A stretch of DNA of 64,000 bases from Daphnia carinata (Eukaryota > Arthropoda > Branchiopoda > Diplostraca > Daphniidae): NCBI RefSeq assembly GCF_022539665.2, contig NC_081340.1:5455357-5519356 (forward strand). The letters are read 5' to 3'. Under the pieces are notes generated by a model. That model did not search any database. It had not been told where the DNA came from and saw nothing but the letters and a program-made list of their open reading frames with translations. The position numbers were made by a program, and so were the translations under genes. Shown piece by piece: positions 12,312-24,890 of this stretch. Positions within the stretch are counted from its first letter, which is position 1, and the number at the start of each line of letters is the position of its first letter.

Positions 12312-13783
12312 TATTCAATAGCAACGTGAAAACTGGTAATCGACACACCACGCAAAATGTTTTCTTCGAATTAAGAAACCACGAATTGTTTACAACAATC
12401 TAAAGCTGTCGAGATGAAAGTCACGTCAGCAGCTCCATGACACAAACACGAACAAAGGAAAGTATGGCCAAAGAGAATTTTTAAGGCCAAAGTACGAACA
12501 ACAACCAACTGTAGTTTCCGTAAACTAATAGAAATCAGAGATAAGATAATTTATCTTGCAAACCATCTAGAACACTAAGAAATCAAAAGAGGAATTGCCT
12601 TTCTTTTGTTACAACACCAAGACATTGGTCGATGACAGCACACGGTGCAAACACTCGACCGGCCGGCTCGACAGCGCCGTCTACAAATGAAAAACTATAC
12701 GCGAGACCCATCTACTACGGGTCTCTATCTGCGAAGCTCCGCCCACTATTCGTACGAGCACATCAGCTGATCCCCTGGCGACCATCTCTTTTCTTTTTCA
12801 CACACAAAGAAACTTTTGGCATCTGCATACCACATTTTCAATAGTAATTCAACATTGGGCTTCTTGCTTGGTACTTGTTCAATATTTCAGCATCAAATAA
12901 AGCCGATTAATTTCACGTCATAATATCTGTTTCCATCGTATACCAGTAATACATACTTTTATTTTGATAAAAATATTCTTTTTTTTTTGGAAAAATAGAA
13001 AAAAAAAGGCTCAAAATGGCGGCTGCCGTGTCAGCGTGTGTCTAGGGTGGGTGGACTACCCACCACTACCCCACTTTTACTCAACCCATTCTTACTACGT
13101 TTTACTACTCGTAGCATCGTAAGAGGCGGGGCTTGTTTCCCTATTGGTCGCCCATTATTCCCGAAAGGCATTCTTTCAAGGTCTGGCATCTCCCCTCCCC
13201 ATTATTTATGAATGAAAATCTCCCTGTACACAGCAAAAAGAAAAATAAAAGATAGAAAAAAAAAAGGAGGCGTACGCACCCGCTCTACAATTCTCCTTCC
13301 CCCCGGCCGTTGCTGGACTCGTGCCCATCGAAGCGCTTCGATGAGCGTGGGCAGCAAAGTATGTCTCTTATAATATCACATGTATTATTCCTGTCTCTTC
13401 CCTACATTTCTCTTTCGCATATCTTAAATTATTCATTTATTTATTTTTCCTCTTTTTCCCGATGTTGGTTTACCGTGTTGGAAAAACCGAAACGACTTAT
13501 TTATCTGTGTTATTCATAAACCCCGTCTGTGGCTCTTTGAAACTGAATACCCCACGACAAGGGAGGGCGTGGGGGGTGGGGAGGAGAATTCGAGTGCTAT
13601 ATGGGGGTCGTAGAGTCCAATTCCTGTCGGTATAAATCTTGGCTTTTCCTTTTCTTAACTTCTCGTCGTAACACAAAGAAAGGACATACTTGGTAAGGAC
13701 CCCGCAAAGGAAATTGATATGCTCCGACACTGTTGCCGTTTGCTTGGCACCACACACAATCTTTTCAAATGTTTTTTTTTTTT
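12312..13783. other. Gap between the PLD3-like 3' end and the unidentified gene start
   Basis: It contains the likely 5' region of the minus-strand gene starting at 12311 (GC-richer at 12620-12790, with an E-box CAGCTG near 12768). It also contains the 3'UTR of the PLD3-like gene, with a minus-strand AATAAA at 13441-13436. A 7-bp-arm inverted repeat (gagaccc / gggtctc) spans 12703-12725. An 18-bp perfect palindrome lies at 13326-13343. No coding region is supported. Confidence 0.5.
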
Positions 13784-15983
13784 TTAGGAGATGCTGATGG
13801 AATCCACTGGATGAGCGTAGGCAGAGTTCCAATCTCGATCGAAAAGCTCCTTGAGCTGACTCTGCAAAGTTTGTCCACTAGACTCGCTCGAGTTGACTAT
13901 GAATCCTACACCTAAAATGATAAAATGTGCCCTTAATCAAGGTCATATACATCAAACACATGGCATAACACGAGAGTCGATTACCTCCTGTGCTGATAAA
14001 ATAATCACCAGACCAGTTGGAAGTTCCTGAACCCACACAAAATAAAGTAGTAAAGTATTACAGAGATTAGACTATTAGTCATCGTCGGTGTAAATACAAA
14101 TAAAAGATAACAGACGATTACATCATCCCTACTCACCTATGTAAGCAGCCTTATCGGTCACCATGTATTTGTTATGGTTTACTCGAGCAAAGGGTATTTT
14201 TTCTTGATCTGGACTGAAGGCAGGAACAATAAAGATTTTCTAAACAGAATTCGATTAATGTCAGAAAGAAATATGAAATAAAAGGGCGTAAATTCAGGCA
14301 TATGAAGCTTCTTACGACTTGTACGTCCACGTGTGGATAGACGTTTGTAATGTCAGCCAGCGATTTCAGGAATGGCACCATGGCAGGTGTGGTATGTTTC
14401 CAATGCGAAACCAGTAACCGAATTTTGATGCCTCTGTTGATAGCTAACCGTCTGAGCTGGTTATCAATATCTGGCCAGTATCTTTAAATAAATATTGAAT
14501 TTACGTTTACATATTACGAAACTAACTATAAGATATTCTTCTTTACTGGTGGTGTGGTGTGTACAGCATTGCAGGGATGTAGTCCATGACGGCGATATTT
14601 ATATACTCATGAGCTTGATCCATTGTATGCAATACAGATTGCAAATCTGACGTCCGACCTTGTGGACACAATTGAGGGGGAGAACTCTGTAATTTAGATC
14701 AAGTCTTCGTCATGTACTTTTGAAAGCATTTAGAAAGCTTAAATTTACCGATAAGTAGACGGAGGACGCTGTATCATTCAAGGCCACCATCAGGGGATTC
14801 GTGTAATTTATTCGAGTGGACAAATCTTGTGGCCATGATTCCGGAACTGTAGCGTTTACATCGCCCAACGCCCAATAAACTTCAAAAATTTTGGACATGT
14901 CCTCAGCCAAACATGGGCAATCGTAGACGGTGGCACCCAATTCTTTAACCTGTAAAAGAGGGTCATCATTGGGAGCTTCTTATATGTGAATGTTTAAGAA
15001 ACAACCTGAGTTAGCGAACGCCAATCCATGTTCGCAGAACCGACGAAAAAATGCTTTCCATCTACTACCCACAATTTGGTGTGCAAAATTCCACTACCAA
15101 TCAAACGACTAAAATCCAAGGTACGAACGACAGCAGCTCCCAAGGATTCTAACACACTTGTATCTTGATCCGGAGCTGATTTCGAAGGTTGATTTTGGGC
15201 AACGCGAATCCGAATACCTCGTTCAAGTCCGGCTTCTTTAAGTTGTTTGAATACCAACTCTCCCTGTAATATTTAAAGAATTTAAAGAAATTTTTCAATT
15301 GGCAGTTTCGATCAACAGATATACCTTCCAAGCTGAAGGATGAGGGACAACATCTTCTCCGTTCAAGGACCAGTAAAAGGATGCAATATCAATGGAATCT
15401 TCTGCAATGTCAATCAGACGTAACCAACTATCAAATATAGATGGCTGGATAGTTTTATTGGGATAAGTTAATCCCTCTGGTATGCTTTCAACTAGAGTAA
15501 TTCTTAACATTTCTTTCAGTTAGTTTCGTGGTCTTGTTTCAATATAAAATCATTGTCACGAACGATGATAGACTTACTGGCAGGACTGGTTACATTTGGC
15601 ACTGATTTGTTCAGCATCAACAATAACTTGCTTTCTACTGAAACTTCCTAATCCATGTGGGAAGAATAAAACAAGTAGTGTGACACCAAGGATGAGTGTT
15701 ACAGTCAGAAAAGTTGATTTGAAAAGATTCTCTTTCGGTCTCCTGATGGTTCTTCTGTGGACAGCATTTGACAAATCACCGACTTCAAGTCCCAGCATAT
15801 CGAAACGCCCTTCATCTTCAGCCGCTGTCTATAAAATAAAAATAAAAATTCAAATATCAGTTTGAAAGACGCATTTAGGAAATACGAGGAAATTCTTGGA
15901 GAGAAAGTTATACACGTTACATTCAGTTCATCAATATTCGCTTTGATTTCCTTATTAACCCACTTCATGGCTGAAGCAACCAT
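13784..15983 (-). CDS. PLD3: PLD3/PLD4-type phospholipase D family protein, complete
   Basis: PLD3 and PLD4 are single-pass type II membrane proteins of the endolysosome; the vertebrate proteins act as 5'-3' exonucleases. Ten exons: 15983-15921, 15828-15578, 15502-15325, 15263-15006, 14949-14749, 14686-14547, 14481-14316, 14239-14137, 14026-13985, 13911-13784. All phases agree and give 509 residues, close to the usual 490-500. A cytosolic N-terminus is followed by one membrane helix ([18 protein letters not shown], about residues 63-80). Both HKD motifs are present: [20 protein letters not shown] and [20 protein letters not shown]. Flanking family blocks are also clear ([36 protein letters not shown]). 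The second HKD keeps Asp where human PLD3, as I recall it, has Glu. Several N-x-S/T sites fit a lumenal domain. The start is the first ATG of a short exon that splices in phase. A minus-strand AATAAA lies at 13441-13436. Confidence 0.93.
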
Positions 15984-18140
15984 GCATTCACAATGGCGTC
16001 GATATATGCACTACTAAAATTTACTGTTGATTGACTTTCCTCGACTGGAAAATGCTAATCAGCAGATCTATTCTTTTGAACAACGTCGTCTGCTGCCTGT
16101 CTAAGACGACTTCGAAGTAAACGAGTGGGGAAAACCTGATTGTGGCAGTTCTCGCAAACAATCAACGAAAACTGAAAGTAAGAAAGCAAAACATGTCTTG
16201 CAAACAATTCATCACATAAAATAGAAACGAAGGCGTTTCGCAACGAATAAAATAAAGGACTGAGACGCAAGTGACGCTTTTGACAGTACTTTGCGTAGTA
16301 AGAGTCAACCCGAAAATGGCCCCGAGGATTAACACATTTTTAGAAGTAAACGCAATAAAGGTCCATGATGGTGATAAATGACACGCACACACGAAAATGT
16401 TCTATCGATGCCTTAAGGTATAAGCTCATTAACGCAAGATAATTACAAAAATACATTCATCATGGTAGAATTTCTAAAACACGTTCCAACCTTGAATCGA
16501 TATGAGTTCTCCTCGTTTCGAGAATCCTCTTCGTCATACGCTACTGCAGAATTCAGAGCCATCTGACTGGCCAAAATAAAGTGCCAATGTTCACACCGTG
16601 AAGTCCACTTGGTATCTTACACTTCATTGATTTTCGTTTGGTAAGTATTTGGACGGAGTGTGTGTTTACAATATGTTGCCGTCAGCTTCATGGCTAAGAA
16701 TAGAGCCCAGCTCGACTACAAATGGCGAATAACAATCGGCGCCTCCATTGTTGACGCGTCCAAAAATGACCAGCATAGTTTCCACAAAATATTTGTTGAT
16801 CTTCGCTGCAGCTTTTTTTTTTTTTTTTTTTTTATTTACTGCACAAAAATTTTGCTGTTATTTCTTCATTCTTATCTTTTTGGCATCGATATTGGATAAC
16901 ATTCAAGTGGCGAAATGAAGAGCAGATGAATGGTGTAATGATTTCCTGTTACGCTGAAAACGATAGACTTTTTTTGGGAGTTGGCACAACGACAAATGGA
17001 TCTGTCGGCACGTTCTTGTTGCCATTTCTTTCCTTAAGAAAATATTTTTGTGACAGTCCCTTGAGTAGGATTGACACCAGCCAATCCTTTTTTTTCCAGT
17101 TGACAAGCCGCCGGAAGTTATGTCGCCCTTTTTGGGACCAAAAATAAAATAAAAAAATTCCCCTCTTCTTTTTTTCCAATGAAATCTCACAAAACTGTAC
17201 ATTTAAAACATTGAAAGAACTAAAAAAATAATTAAAATAAAAAAAAAAGTTTCTAATTGAACGCGCTGAAGCGAAGAATGTCAAAAATGTTTATCCTAAA
17301 CGTCAACGATTCTTGTTTTCATTTTGCAGACAAACGTGAGACCACACGAAAGGTGGTGGTTTTTCAACGATGGGAATTTCGTTGTGACGTCATAACCTGC
17401 GTGGGTGTGCATCGAGGACATTGGAAAGCGCGGGAAATCGTAAGAGACATGTTCGCATGCACTTGGTCCCAGCCCTGATACTTGAAAAAAAACGGGATTC
17501 GGCTGCGACACGACTTCCGTTTGAACATTGTCGATGACTTTGACAAATATTGTTGATTCGAAATGACCAAATTTGGATGAAAAATATCCTTTGGTGTCAG
17601 AGCTCAATATCAGATAAAACAACGAATACATTAGTTGACTAAAAGAAAAGAGGATGTGGAGTGACCTGCTTCATGATCGTGAGATAGTGCGGCCGGCGTA
17701 ATCATTATAGAAGAGCGCAGGTGTATGAGTTTATAAGTATCGTTTCGCAATCCTTTCGACGGGGCCGAGAACGGCAGGGCGGACAGAGATCTACCAGTTT
17801 GCCCGCTTCGGGCGAAGGAAGTCGAGATGAATTCTAAGAATATTATTTTGAAAAAAAAAGGAGACTCGCCATGGTGGTAATATCCCTCCCCCCCTTCAAA
17901 AAAACCACTAGCAACATTGTAGAGCTGCAGAAAATGTTAGCGTAGGCGGCATTAGGGGGCAGCAAAATTGTGAAGTCGCTGCCGTCAAACTCTTAGTATA
18001 GCGGCCTGCTTAACAGAAGCCGGGCCGGTTCGCCACCAAGGATTAAATAACCATTTGGAATCATCAACTAGCAAATCCCCCCCCAAACTCGCAGCCGCTA
18101 AATGATTGCGACATTGCGGAGCGAACAAGGGAAAACGCCG
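15984..18140. other. Divergent upstream region between the PLD3-like gene (-) and the ETS gene (+)
   Basis: About 2.2 kb between two divergently transcribed genes; it probably holds the 5'UTR exon(s) of the PLD3-like gene and upstream elements of the ETS gene. A T run lies at about 16812-16834. A plus-strand frame at 17257-17478 follows no convincing start and was not called. No RNA gene was recognised. Confidence 0.5.
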
Positions 18141-18146
18141 ACTACA

Positions 18147-18182
18147 TATAAAACAAAGAAATTATCCGTCAAGCTCTCATTT
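18147..18182 (+). promoter_or_regulatory. Core promoter of the ETS gene: TATA box plus initiator
   Basis: TATAAAA occupies 18147-18153. TCATTT at 18177-18182 fits the arthropod initiator consensus TCA[G/T]T[C/T], with its A about 32 bp from the first T of the TATA box, which is the canonical spacing. The implied 5'UTR is about 290 nt, running uninterrupted to the ATG at 18468. Transcript evidence is not available here. Confidence 0.55.
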
Positions 18183-18467
18183 GATTCGCAGTCGTCGTTA
18201 CAGGTTCGTCCATCTTTCGTGATCAAGTTCAGTGTTTTGTGAATCTTCCCGAGTTATTCAAATACATCAGTGAAGACCATCAAGAAAATGTGACTCTGAA
18301 CGTAGAACTTTCACCTGAGTGGTAGGACCTCAACTGTATAAAATACACACCTACGGGTTGAGCGTGACTCACCGTGAATCACGAAAGTGTCGCAATCGGG
18401 CTCAGAAAAAACACGCTAGCGGCTTAACATTTGAACTCGTTAGCAATACAAGAACTATTGTTCTTCC

Positions 18468-21377
18468 ATGAGTGTCGGTACCTGTTTCAATTTGCCGGTC
18501 GGTTTCGCGATGGATCGCCAATATCAGGCGGCAGGCGGAGGTCACAATTTCTACAACGCGGAAGAATCAGCCAGGTCCACACTTTGGGATTTGGATAGCT
18601 CTGCGTTGATCGTTCCACCACTCGTACCGTCTTATTTCAATCCGTCCTCTGACATCCGCCCACAAGCTGTTTCAAGTGACACGATGCGTCGGGAAATCTC
18701 GGAAGAGAGCGGCTATCAAACGGCTTTTGATGAAGGATCATCATCGTGGGCGTCCGATTGGCCAACTCATGAGGACCATCAAATCGACAGCTACAATCAT
18801 CAGAGTTGGTCTGCGGGTTTTCCAGCACAAGACAGTCAACCCACGAGCGACGAAATGTGTTGGTTTCAACAGCAACAATCGCTGTCCACCTGGGGAGGAG
18901 GATTCCCCGAAGTTTTCAACGCGGCCACGTCAGCGGTTCCTAATCAAACAGAAAACTACCTTAATACAACAACGTATTCTATGGCCGGTAGAAGTGAAAG
19001 CACTTCGTCAGAGGAATCGACTCTCAACGATGTTTCTGTTCCCTCAGGTAATTAAGAAAGCCACTTGTTGTTTATTTTTTTTTCGTGAAAAAGAAGGTTA
19101 GGCGACTAGACCGGATATTGGCTAACTGGGCTTCGTGCAAAACAAGAAAACATTGTGAAAACGCGCACGTGCACTTTCTTAGAATTCGGGGATTTTAAGA
19201 TAACCTTTATAATTTTATTTAGTTATCCAATTATGGTTTTTTACCTTCTAAAAAAAATTGGTTGTGTGTGGTATTGAGACAGACCCGAGTACGTGGAACG
19301 AAGAACAGGTGGCCACCTGGCTGCGATGGTCGCAGAAGAAATTAAAAATCGGACCAGAATCGACGGATCCAACGAGATTTCCCACCAATGGCCGGCTTCT
19401 TTGTACGTGGACTGTAGACAATTTTATTCAAGTGGCAGGATCTGAAGCTGGACCACTTCTAGCGGCCGCCCTTTTCTGGCTGAAACGACCACATCTGCAA
19501 TCAAACAATGGTAAGATTCAAATTAAACCTCCTTTAATTTAGTTTTTTTTAAGAAGAACTATAGGTGATATCGTACATGTGCACTAGAACGATAATTAAA
19601 AATCTTTACATTAAAGAATCCTTAATTGTAATTAAGGAGTACGAGAGAGCAATCAGGAGGTTGAAATCAAAACATCTGCATATCAAAGGTTTCCAGCCTA
19701 TCCGTGTTCCCTTGTTGTTTCAGTGAAAATCTATCGTTCTGAATTGCATGCGTATAAAAGTTAAATACTTCAGCTATATCATACAGACTGATTATGTTTA
19801 GATAGAAATTATTCAATATCTGATAAATGTGCTATAAGCTTTTGATACCCATAGCAAAGCTAGGAGGCGGTTGATGGATCAACAGGACCTTAGCTTTCTA
19901 TTTTCAAGATCTAATACGATGAGGAAATGTATACGGACGGATATTCTGCAATGCATCAGATAACTCCGCCCACCAACGTTTTTCCCCTCCTGTGGTGCAG
20001 ATCATATTGGTCTTTTAACACTTGGACATTCTTTGCTAGGATGAGCTTCGTATAATGAGATCTCACAGTCCCTCTTACGCAGTGGCTGATTTTATTGGCT
20101 CAGAATATTTTCTTTTATTAAAAAAAGGGTGGGATTATGGTAGCCCTTTAATTAAGTCTCAGGTGAAAATGATTACTAAACAATCTTTGACACTGCGCTG
20201 ATTGAAGATTGATTGCTATTCTAAAAGGGCTGGACAAGCGCATGCGTCCGGCAAAAAACCTTAGTATTGTACACTGTAATTTGGGTGTTATATAGCCACT
20301 AACCTTATTTTTGTACTTGATTGTTTTCTATCCGGCAGGAGAGGGTGCAGAGGTGCTGGAGACGATCCGGGTCCAACCACAATCAACCCAAGAGTTGACT
20401 TCACAATCGAACTGCATGTCTTTCACGCATACCACAGCCAACGAATCGCCATCGGCTACGGCCATGTCCGCATCGCCGTCGGCATCCGCAACCCATCCGT
20501 CTTGGTGGATTCAGGATTTCCTGCACACAACTCTGGGAATCGCCCGCAGAAAAAAGGGTTCACCCGATTCACCTGACATCAATAAAGACGGAAGCAAATC
20601 CGTACAAGATCCGGATCCGGCTTCCACATCCGGGCAAATCCAGTTGTGGCAGGTAGACTCTTTTTTTTTTTTAAAGAATAAAATAATACTTATAGGGTGA
20701 ATGAAACTTATGTAAATTACTTCTGTTTAGTTTCTACTGGAATTATTGGCCGATCCTCAATCGAACGCGGCCTGGATTACTTGGGAAGGTAGCCATGGTG
20801 AATTCAAACTACTCGATCCTGATGAAGTTGCTCGGCAATGGGGAAACCGTAAAGCCAAGCCCAATATGAACTACGACAAACTAAGTCGTGCCCTAAGGTA
20901 TTCCAAAATCTAAAATAATAAACATAATTTCAAAGGTAAAAAATTGATCAATTTTTGCATGGCAGATATTATTATGATAAAAACATAATGAGCAAAGTGA
21001 CTGGAAAGCGTTATACGTACAAATTTGACTTTCACGGCTTAATGCAAGCCTGTCAACAATTGACGACAGTGACTAGCGCCGAAACATTGGCCATGTCTTC
21101 GTCTACCAGCTTGCATTTGGCTTACATCCATCGCGGTGGACAAGTACCTCCTCTAGTGCCTAGTAGTTCTATGGTGCAGGATAGCGAAAGTGTTCATTCG
21201 TCTCAATATCGATCCCCTCCACCTTATTGGCTAACAAATCCGTCAACATCCGCATCACCGACACGATGGAATGCACAGTCGGATGTTGTGCTGCAACCGT
21301 CACCGCAGTTGATCTCGGCGGCCAGTTCTCCTTCTTCGTCTGTCACATCGCAGTGTTCGATTCTCTATCACAAGTAG
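18468..21377 (+). CDS. ETS-domain transcription factor with PNT domain, ERG/FLI class
   Basis: Five exons: 18468-19047, 19283-19510, 20339-20652, 20731-20897, 20966-21377; phases agree and give 566 residues. The N-terminal 190 residues are Ser/Gln-rich and probably activating. Exon 2 encodes a Pointed (PNT/SAM) domain ([18 protein letters not shown] ... [15 protein letters not shown]). Exons 3-5 encode a C-terminal ETS DNA-binding domain, starting IQLWQFLLELL and including [32 protein letters not shown] and [15 protein letters not shown]. The two recognition-helix arginines (SRALRYYYDK) are intact. The PNT-then-ETS order and the KFDFHG end place it near ERG/FLI and fly Ets21C/Ets65A; the exact orthologue is uncertain. 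It differs from typical members at [10 protein letters not shown] (usually RRWGxRKxKP) and [11 protein letters not shown] (usually MTKVHGKRYAY). A plus-strand AATAAA lies at 21766-21771. Confidence 0.92.
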
Positions 21378-22209
21378 TCAAACATGCCAGTCTTCAGCCA
21401 TACTCGCACACCAAAAGAATTCACAGCAGAGAGAATACATCATTATTTCAATCGTTGCATTTTTCTCCATACCATCATTCCAAACGTAAGTATTAAAATT
21501 CGAAATGAATTTAATAATGCATTACCTACACCGAGTTAAATGTTTATCCCAACTCAAGAGGTCTTGAATCTCCGGATCCATTTCCCTTTTTTTTCTAATA
21601 TCCTTTTCATGTAAAGACAAATTTGCCAATGTTCGGAATACTCCATTTGTTCGCCACATTATTTCATGCCTGAAAATGAGAAAGGTGGTGAAAACACAAA
21701 GAAAAAATCTGGGTCTCAAACAAAAATTTCTGTTCCAGCAAATATTTAATGATTGATCAGATAAAAATAAAATACCTCAAAGATGACCCAAGGCCTTTTT
21801 CGCGAAAAGCACACATCTACACCCAACCGCATTTGAAAAACGATGTATCCCCATTTGAAATGAGTTATCCATAAAAGATTAGAACCTGTTTCTCAACCTG
21901 ATAAATGGATGCCAACTAGGGACTAGTAATTAGGAAATTGAATGAAACAACAAAACCTGGATCCCTGTTGTTGTCGTGTGAGAGAACAAGAAACTAGCTT
22001 GAATCAACCAATTCCATTTGATTATTTATGTCCTGTACGATAGATTACCAATCCATGATGAATGGTTGGTAAAAAGGGGATGAACAGCCCACAATTTCGC
22101 ATTTGATGTTGATATATCTTACATAATGGAGAACTCGTAGGTCTTGTCTAGCAAAAGGTTTTGGCAACGAAGTGTAGGTAAGCGAGGAAATGTGTACGGC
22201 GAGAAATGT
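21378..22209. other. Convergent 3' region of the ETS (+) and TMEM62-like (-) genes
   Basis: The gap should contain both 3'UTRs. AATAAA on the plus strand at 21766-21771 could end the ETS transcript. A gtaagt at 21487 resembles a donor and might mark a 3'UTR intron. No coding region is supported. Confidence 0.5.
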
Positions 22210-24890
22210 TTAGTTCCAAGTTTTCACGGCATTCCTACAATAAATAAAAGGAAATTTTAAGAAAGAACGAAATAAATGATAAGGGTAAATGAGCCAGTCA
22301 ACAGGGATCGCAACAAATTACTTGGAATACGCCTAAGAGGAACAACGCAAATCCATCTCATTGTATGCGACTCACGAGCACCTTCACAGTGAATAACTAG
22401 AGGCAAACTCACGTAAGCTGAGGTGTGTCCAATCGTTTAGCAGTGAACCAGAGGTAAAAAGCAAGGATTAGATTCCAGGATCGTGCAGGATTGACCAGCA
22501 TGGACAAATAGCCATAGGATTGCCAAAATATGAGGCAAGTAATCCCATGAACGATAAGGAAGATGGAAATAGGAAAATTTGATGTAATTTTTCTGCACAT
22601 CGTATGGCTGTCGGTTCGCTTCTTAAGAATCTTCTCTTGGTATCTGAAAATTACAAAGATATCTATATACCTACAGCTTGCTTTATTTTAAAGAAACTTA
22701 CCTGACATCTGCAGTGTGGGCAAGGATGGTAACAAATAGCATGTTGAAGAAGATGACGTGCATGGCGCAATAAAAATAGGTGGTAGTTCCTGGGAGATAC
22801 GTTCCATCTTCGAACAAAGTCCCCCAAACGAAAAGAACGCCAATGCGATCTGCGACAAAGTGGGCCATAAACCAAGGTCCAAACGCGAGATATACGGTAT
22901 AGGCCAAGTACGGAAACAATAAACTATTGATGCTGGCAAAGATCCAGAACTTCCTAACCCACAGTCTAATCCAACTCGTGCGAATACGTAAAGCAGTCAT
23001 TTTCCGCTCTGAAAACAAGCAAAAAAGTTTATTAGACCAAATCTGTTATTTGATTTTTCGTACTGTCATACTCTTACGAATGATCCGAAGTTGCAGGTGG
23101 CGAAGGATGCAGAACGGCAAGATGCACCAGATAATTGAAACAGCGAAAATGACTTTGCTCTAAATCGTAAATGGAAGCCAACTCTCGAATAATCATTATA
23201 CCGAAACAGCATGATCATATACTAACCACAGCGGTAAAATCCAACATAAGTGCTAGACGTGCTGATAACGGAAAACGTGGTTTGGTATCGTCCAAAGCAA
23301 ACTCTATTTTTGTTAACACTTCGGATCCGGAAGAATCACTAGCGCGGACATGCAACACATGCAGGCCTTTTGAGTAGAGTTCAGGCTGCCAAGGCGCCGT
23401 ATACAACGGATGTTGTTGGCCGCTTCGCTTACACGGTTGCCAAGAACCTTCATCCAGTTTTATCTGTTTAAACAATGATGTTTAGCGAAAAAACGAAAAC
23501 TCAAATGTGTTCAGAATGATGAAGTACCTCACAACTATTTATGGGTGATGGGGAAAATATGTAAATTCGGATATGAGTAGAAGTGGCCATCAATTCAATG
23601 GGCTCTTTAGAAGGCTGTACCGTTAACAGCGGTTTAGGGTTAGTTACAACTATAACGGGCCAAGTTTTATGTTGAATATCGGTGAATGAAAATAATCCTT
23701 GGTCTAGCACTGCAACCCGATACCTATTTATAATAAAACAATGAAAATTCAACGAAGGCTGAGGATGACAATTTTCTCTTACATCCGATTGTGTTTCCAA
23801 TCAGCTAATTCCAATTCCAGCATTCCGGAATGGTGATTGGAATACATGTGAGGAATCATTCCACCAAAATTATGGAGATGTCCGCATAAGTAGGCGATCC
23901 CTTTAGCAGCTATATGCCGGAGGCCAGGAAGAATTCCATATGTTAAGATAATTGATGAAGGATAGTGACCAAACCAAATGGTTGCGTTGACATTTAACTT
24001 TGATGCTGCCTGATCAAGTTCTTGCAATTTTAGCAGACGGGTATCATCTAATTGGCCGACGAAGTTCAATAAGCGTTTCGAGCCTATATCTAGGGTAGCG
24101 TCCACTGCAATAAATGCATATTTAGTTTTATCGTTGATTTCAATTGTTGTCATGTATGATCCTGATGTATGGAATCTTTGTGATCCAAACTTAGGGTAGT
24201 AGTTATTCGAACTGTTGTACCCATTGATGTTGAAGTTATCTGATAAGAAAATAATCATTACTAAAAGAGATAAGATAAAGAACCCACAATTTATACCATG
24301 ATTCCCCCTTAAATCCAACCAATGGGGCACACGAGAAACATTTTGACACTCGGTGTACAACACTTTGTACATTGACCATTCCTCAATAAATTGGTCAACC
24401 ACAAGATTATCAGGGGCTACAGAATCAGTTAAATCTCCTGTTGGTAAAAAAAAACTCAGCACAAACAAATTAGATCACACCACAAAACATTTTACTGACC
24501 ACTTGCAAGAACCAAGCCTGGATTGATGGCCTTCAAGTTGATGTTGCAGAACTCACTGAGTTGCTGATATCTATCTTTTGCCGTAAATGCACTTATATGG
24601 AGATCAGATATCTAGATTCAAGTTGATTGCCAACAATGGAAAGCCATGAAAAAAGGAAATATGCTATGAACCAACACATAAAAACCAATAATTGAGATTC
24701 TTACATGAACAAAAACGAGAACATCGTCATCTTCCTGGCCTAGTGACGAAACGTGTTGGCGGGAATATTGATGAAGGTTCTCTTTGTCGTTTACTGATTC
24801 AACCGTCAAGCGATTTTGGATTGCAATACACAATAACGAGATAATTAAAATGCCAAGCGCTAAAAAACAAACGCTCCGAACAACACTCAT
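22210..24890 (-). CDS. TMEM62: TMEM62-like transmembrane metallophosphoesterase, complete
   Basis: Ten exons: 24890-24705, 24611-24500, 24437-24297, 24239-23783, 23723-23528, 23463-23227, 23159-23078, 23008-22702, 22643-22413, 22234-22210. Phases agree throughout and give 657 residues, close to vertebrate TMEM62. An N-terminal hydrophobic anchor (VCFLALGILIISLLCIA) precedes a calcineurin-like phosphoesterase domain with its metal ligands in order: SDLHIS, ASGDLTDS, RGNHDN, WFGHYP, CGHLHN. The GNHD motif is split by an intron (GNH|DN). A beta-rich middle follows, then several C-terminal membrane segments (VIFAVSIIWCILPFCIL, FFNMLFVTILA, FLIVHGITCLIFW). The protein ends TPQLTNAVKTWN. The family's substrate is not established to my knowledge. 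It is tandem with the PREP gene upstream and convergent with the ETS gene. Confidence 0.92.

Noticed and set aside
16162-16392. 76-codon minus-strand frame upstream of the PLD3-like start
   Set aside because: The PLD3-like protein is complete from the ATG at 15983; this frame has no in-phase splice to it and is probably 5' flank.
18676-19101. 141-codon frame overlapping the ETS first exon
   Set aside because: Shadow frame of the real coding exon, which splices in phase into the PNT domain.
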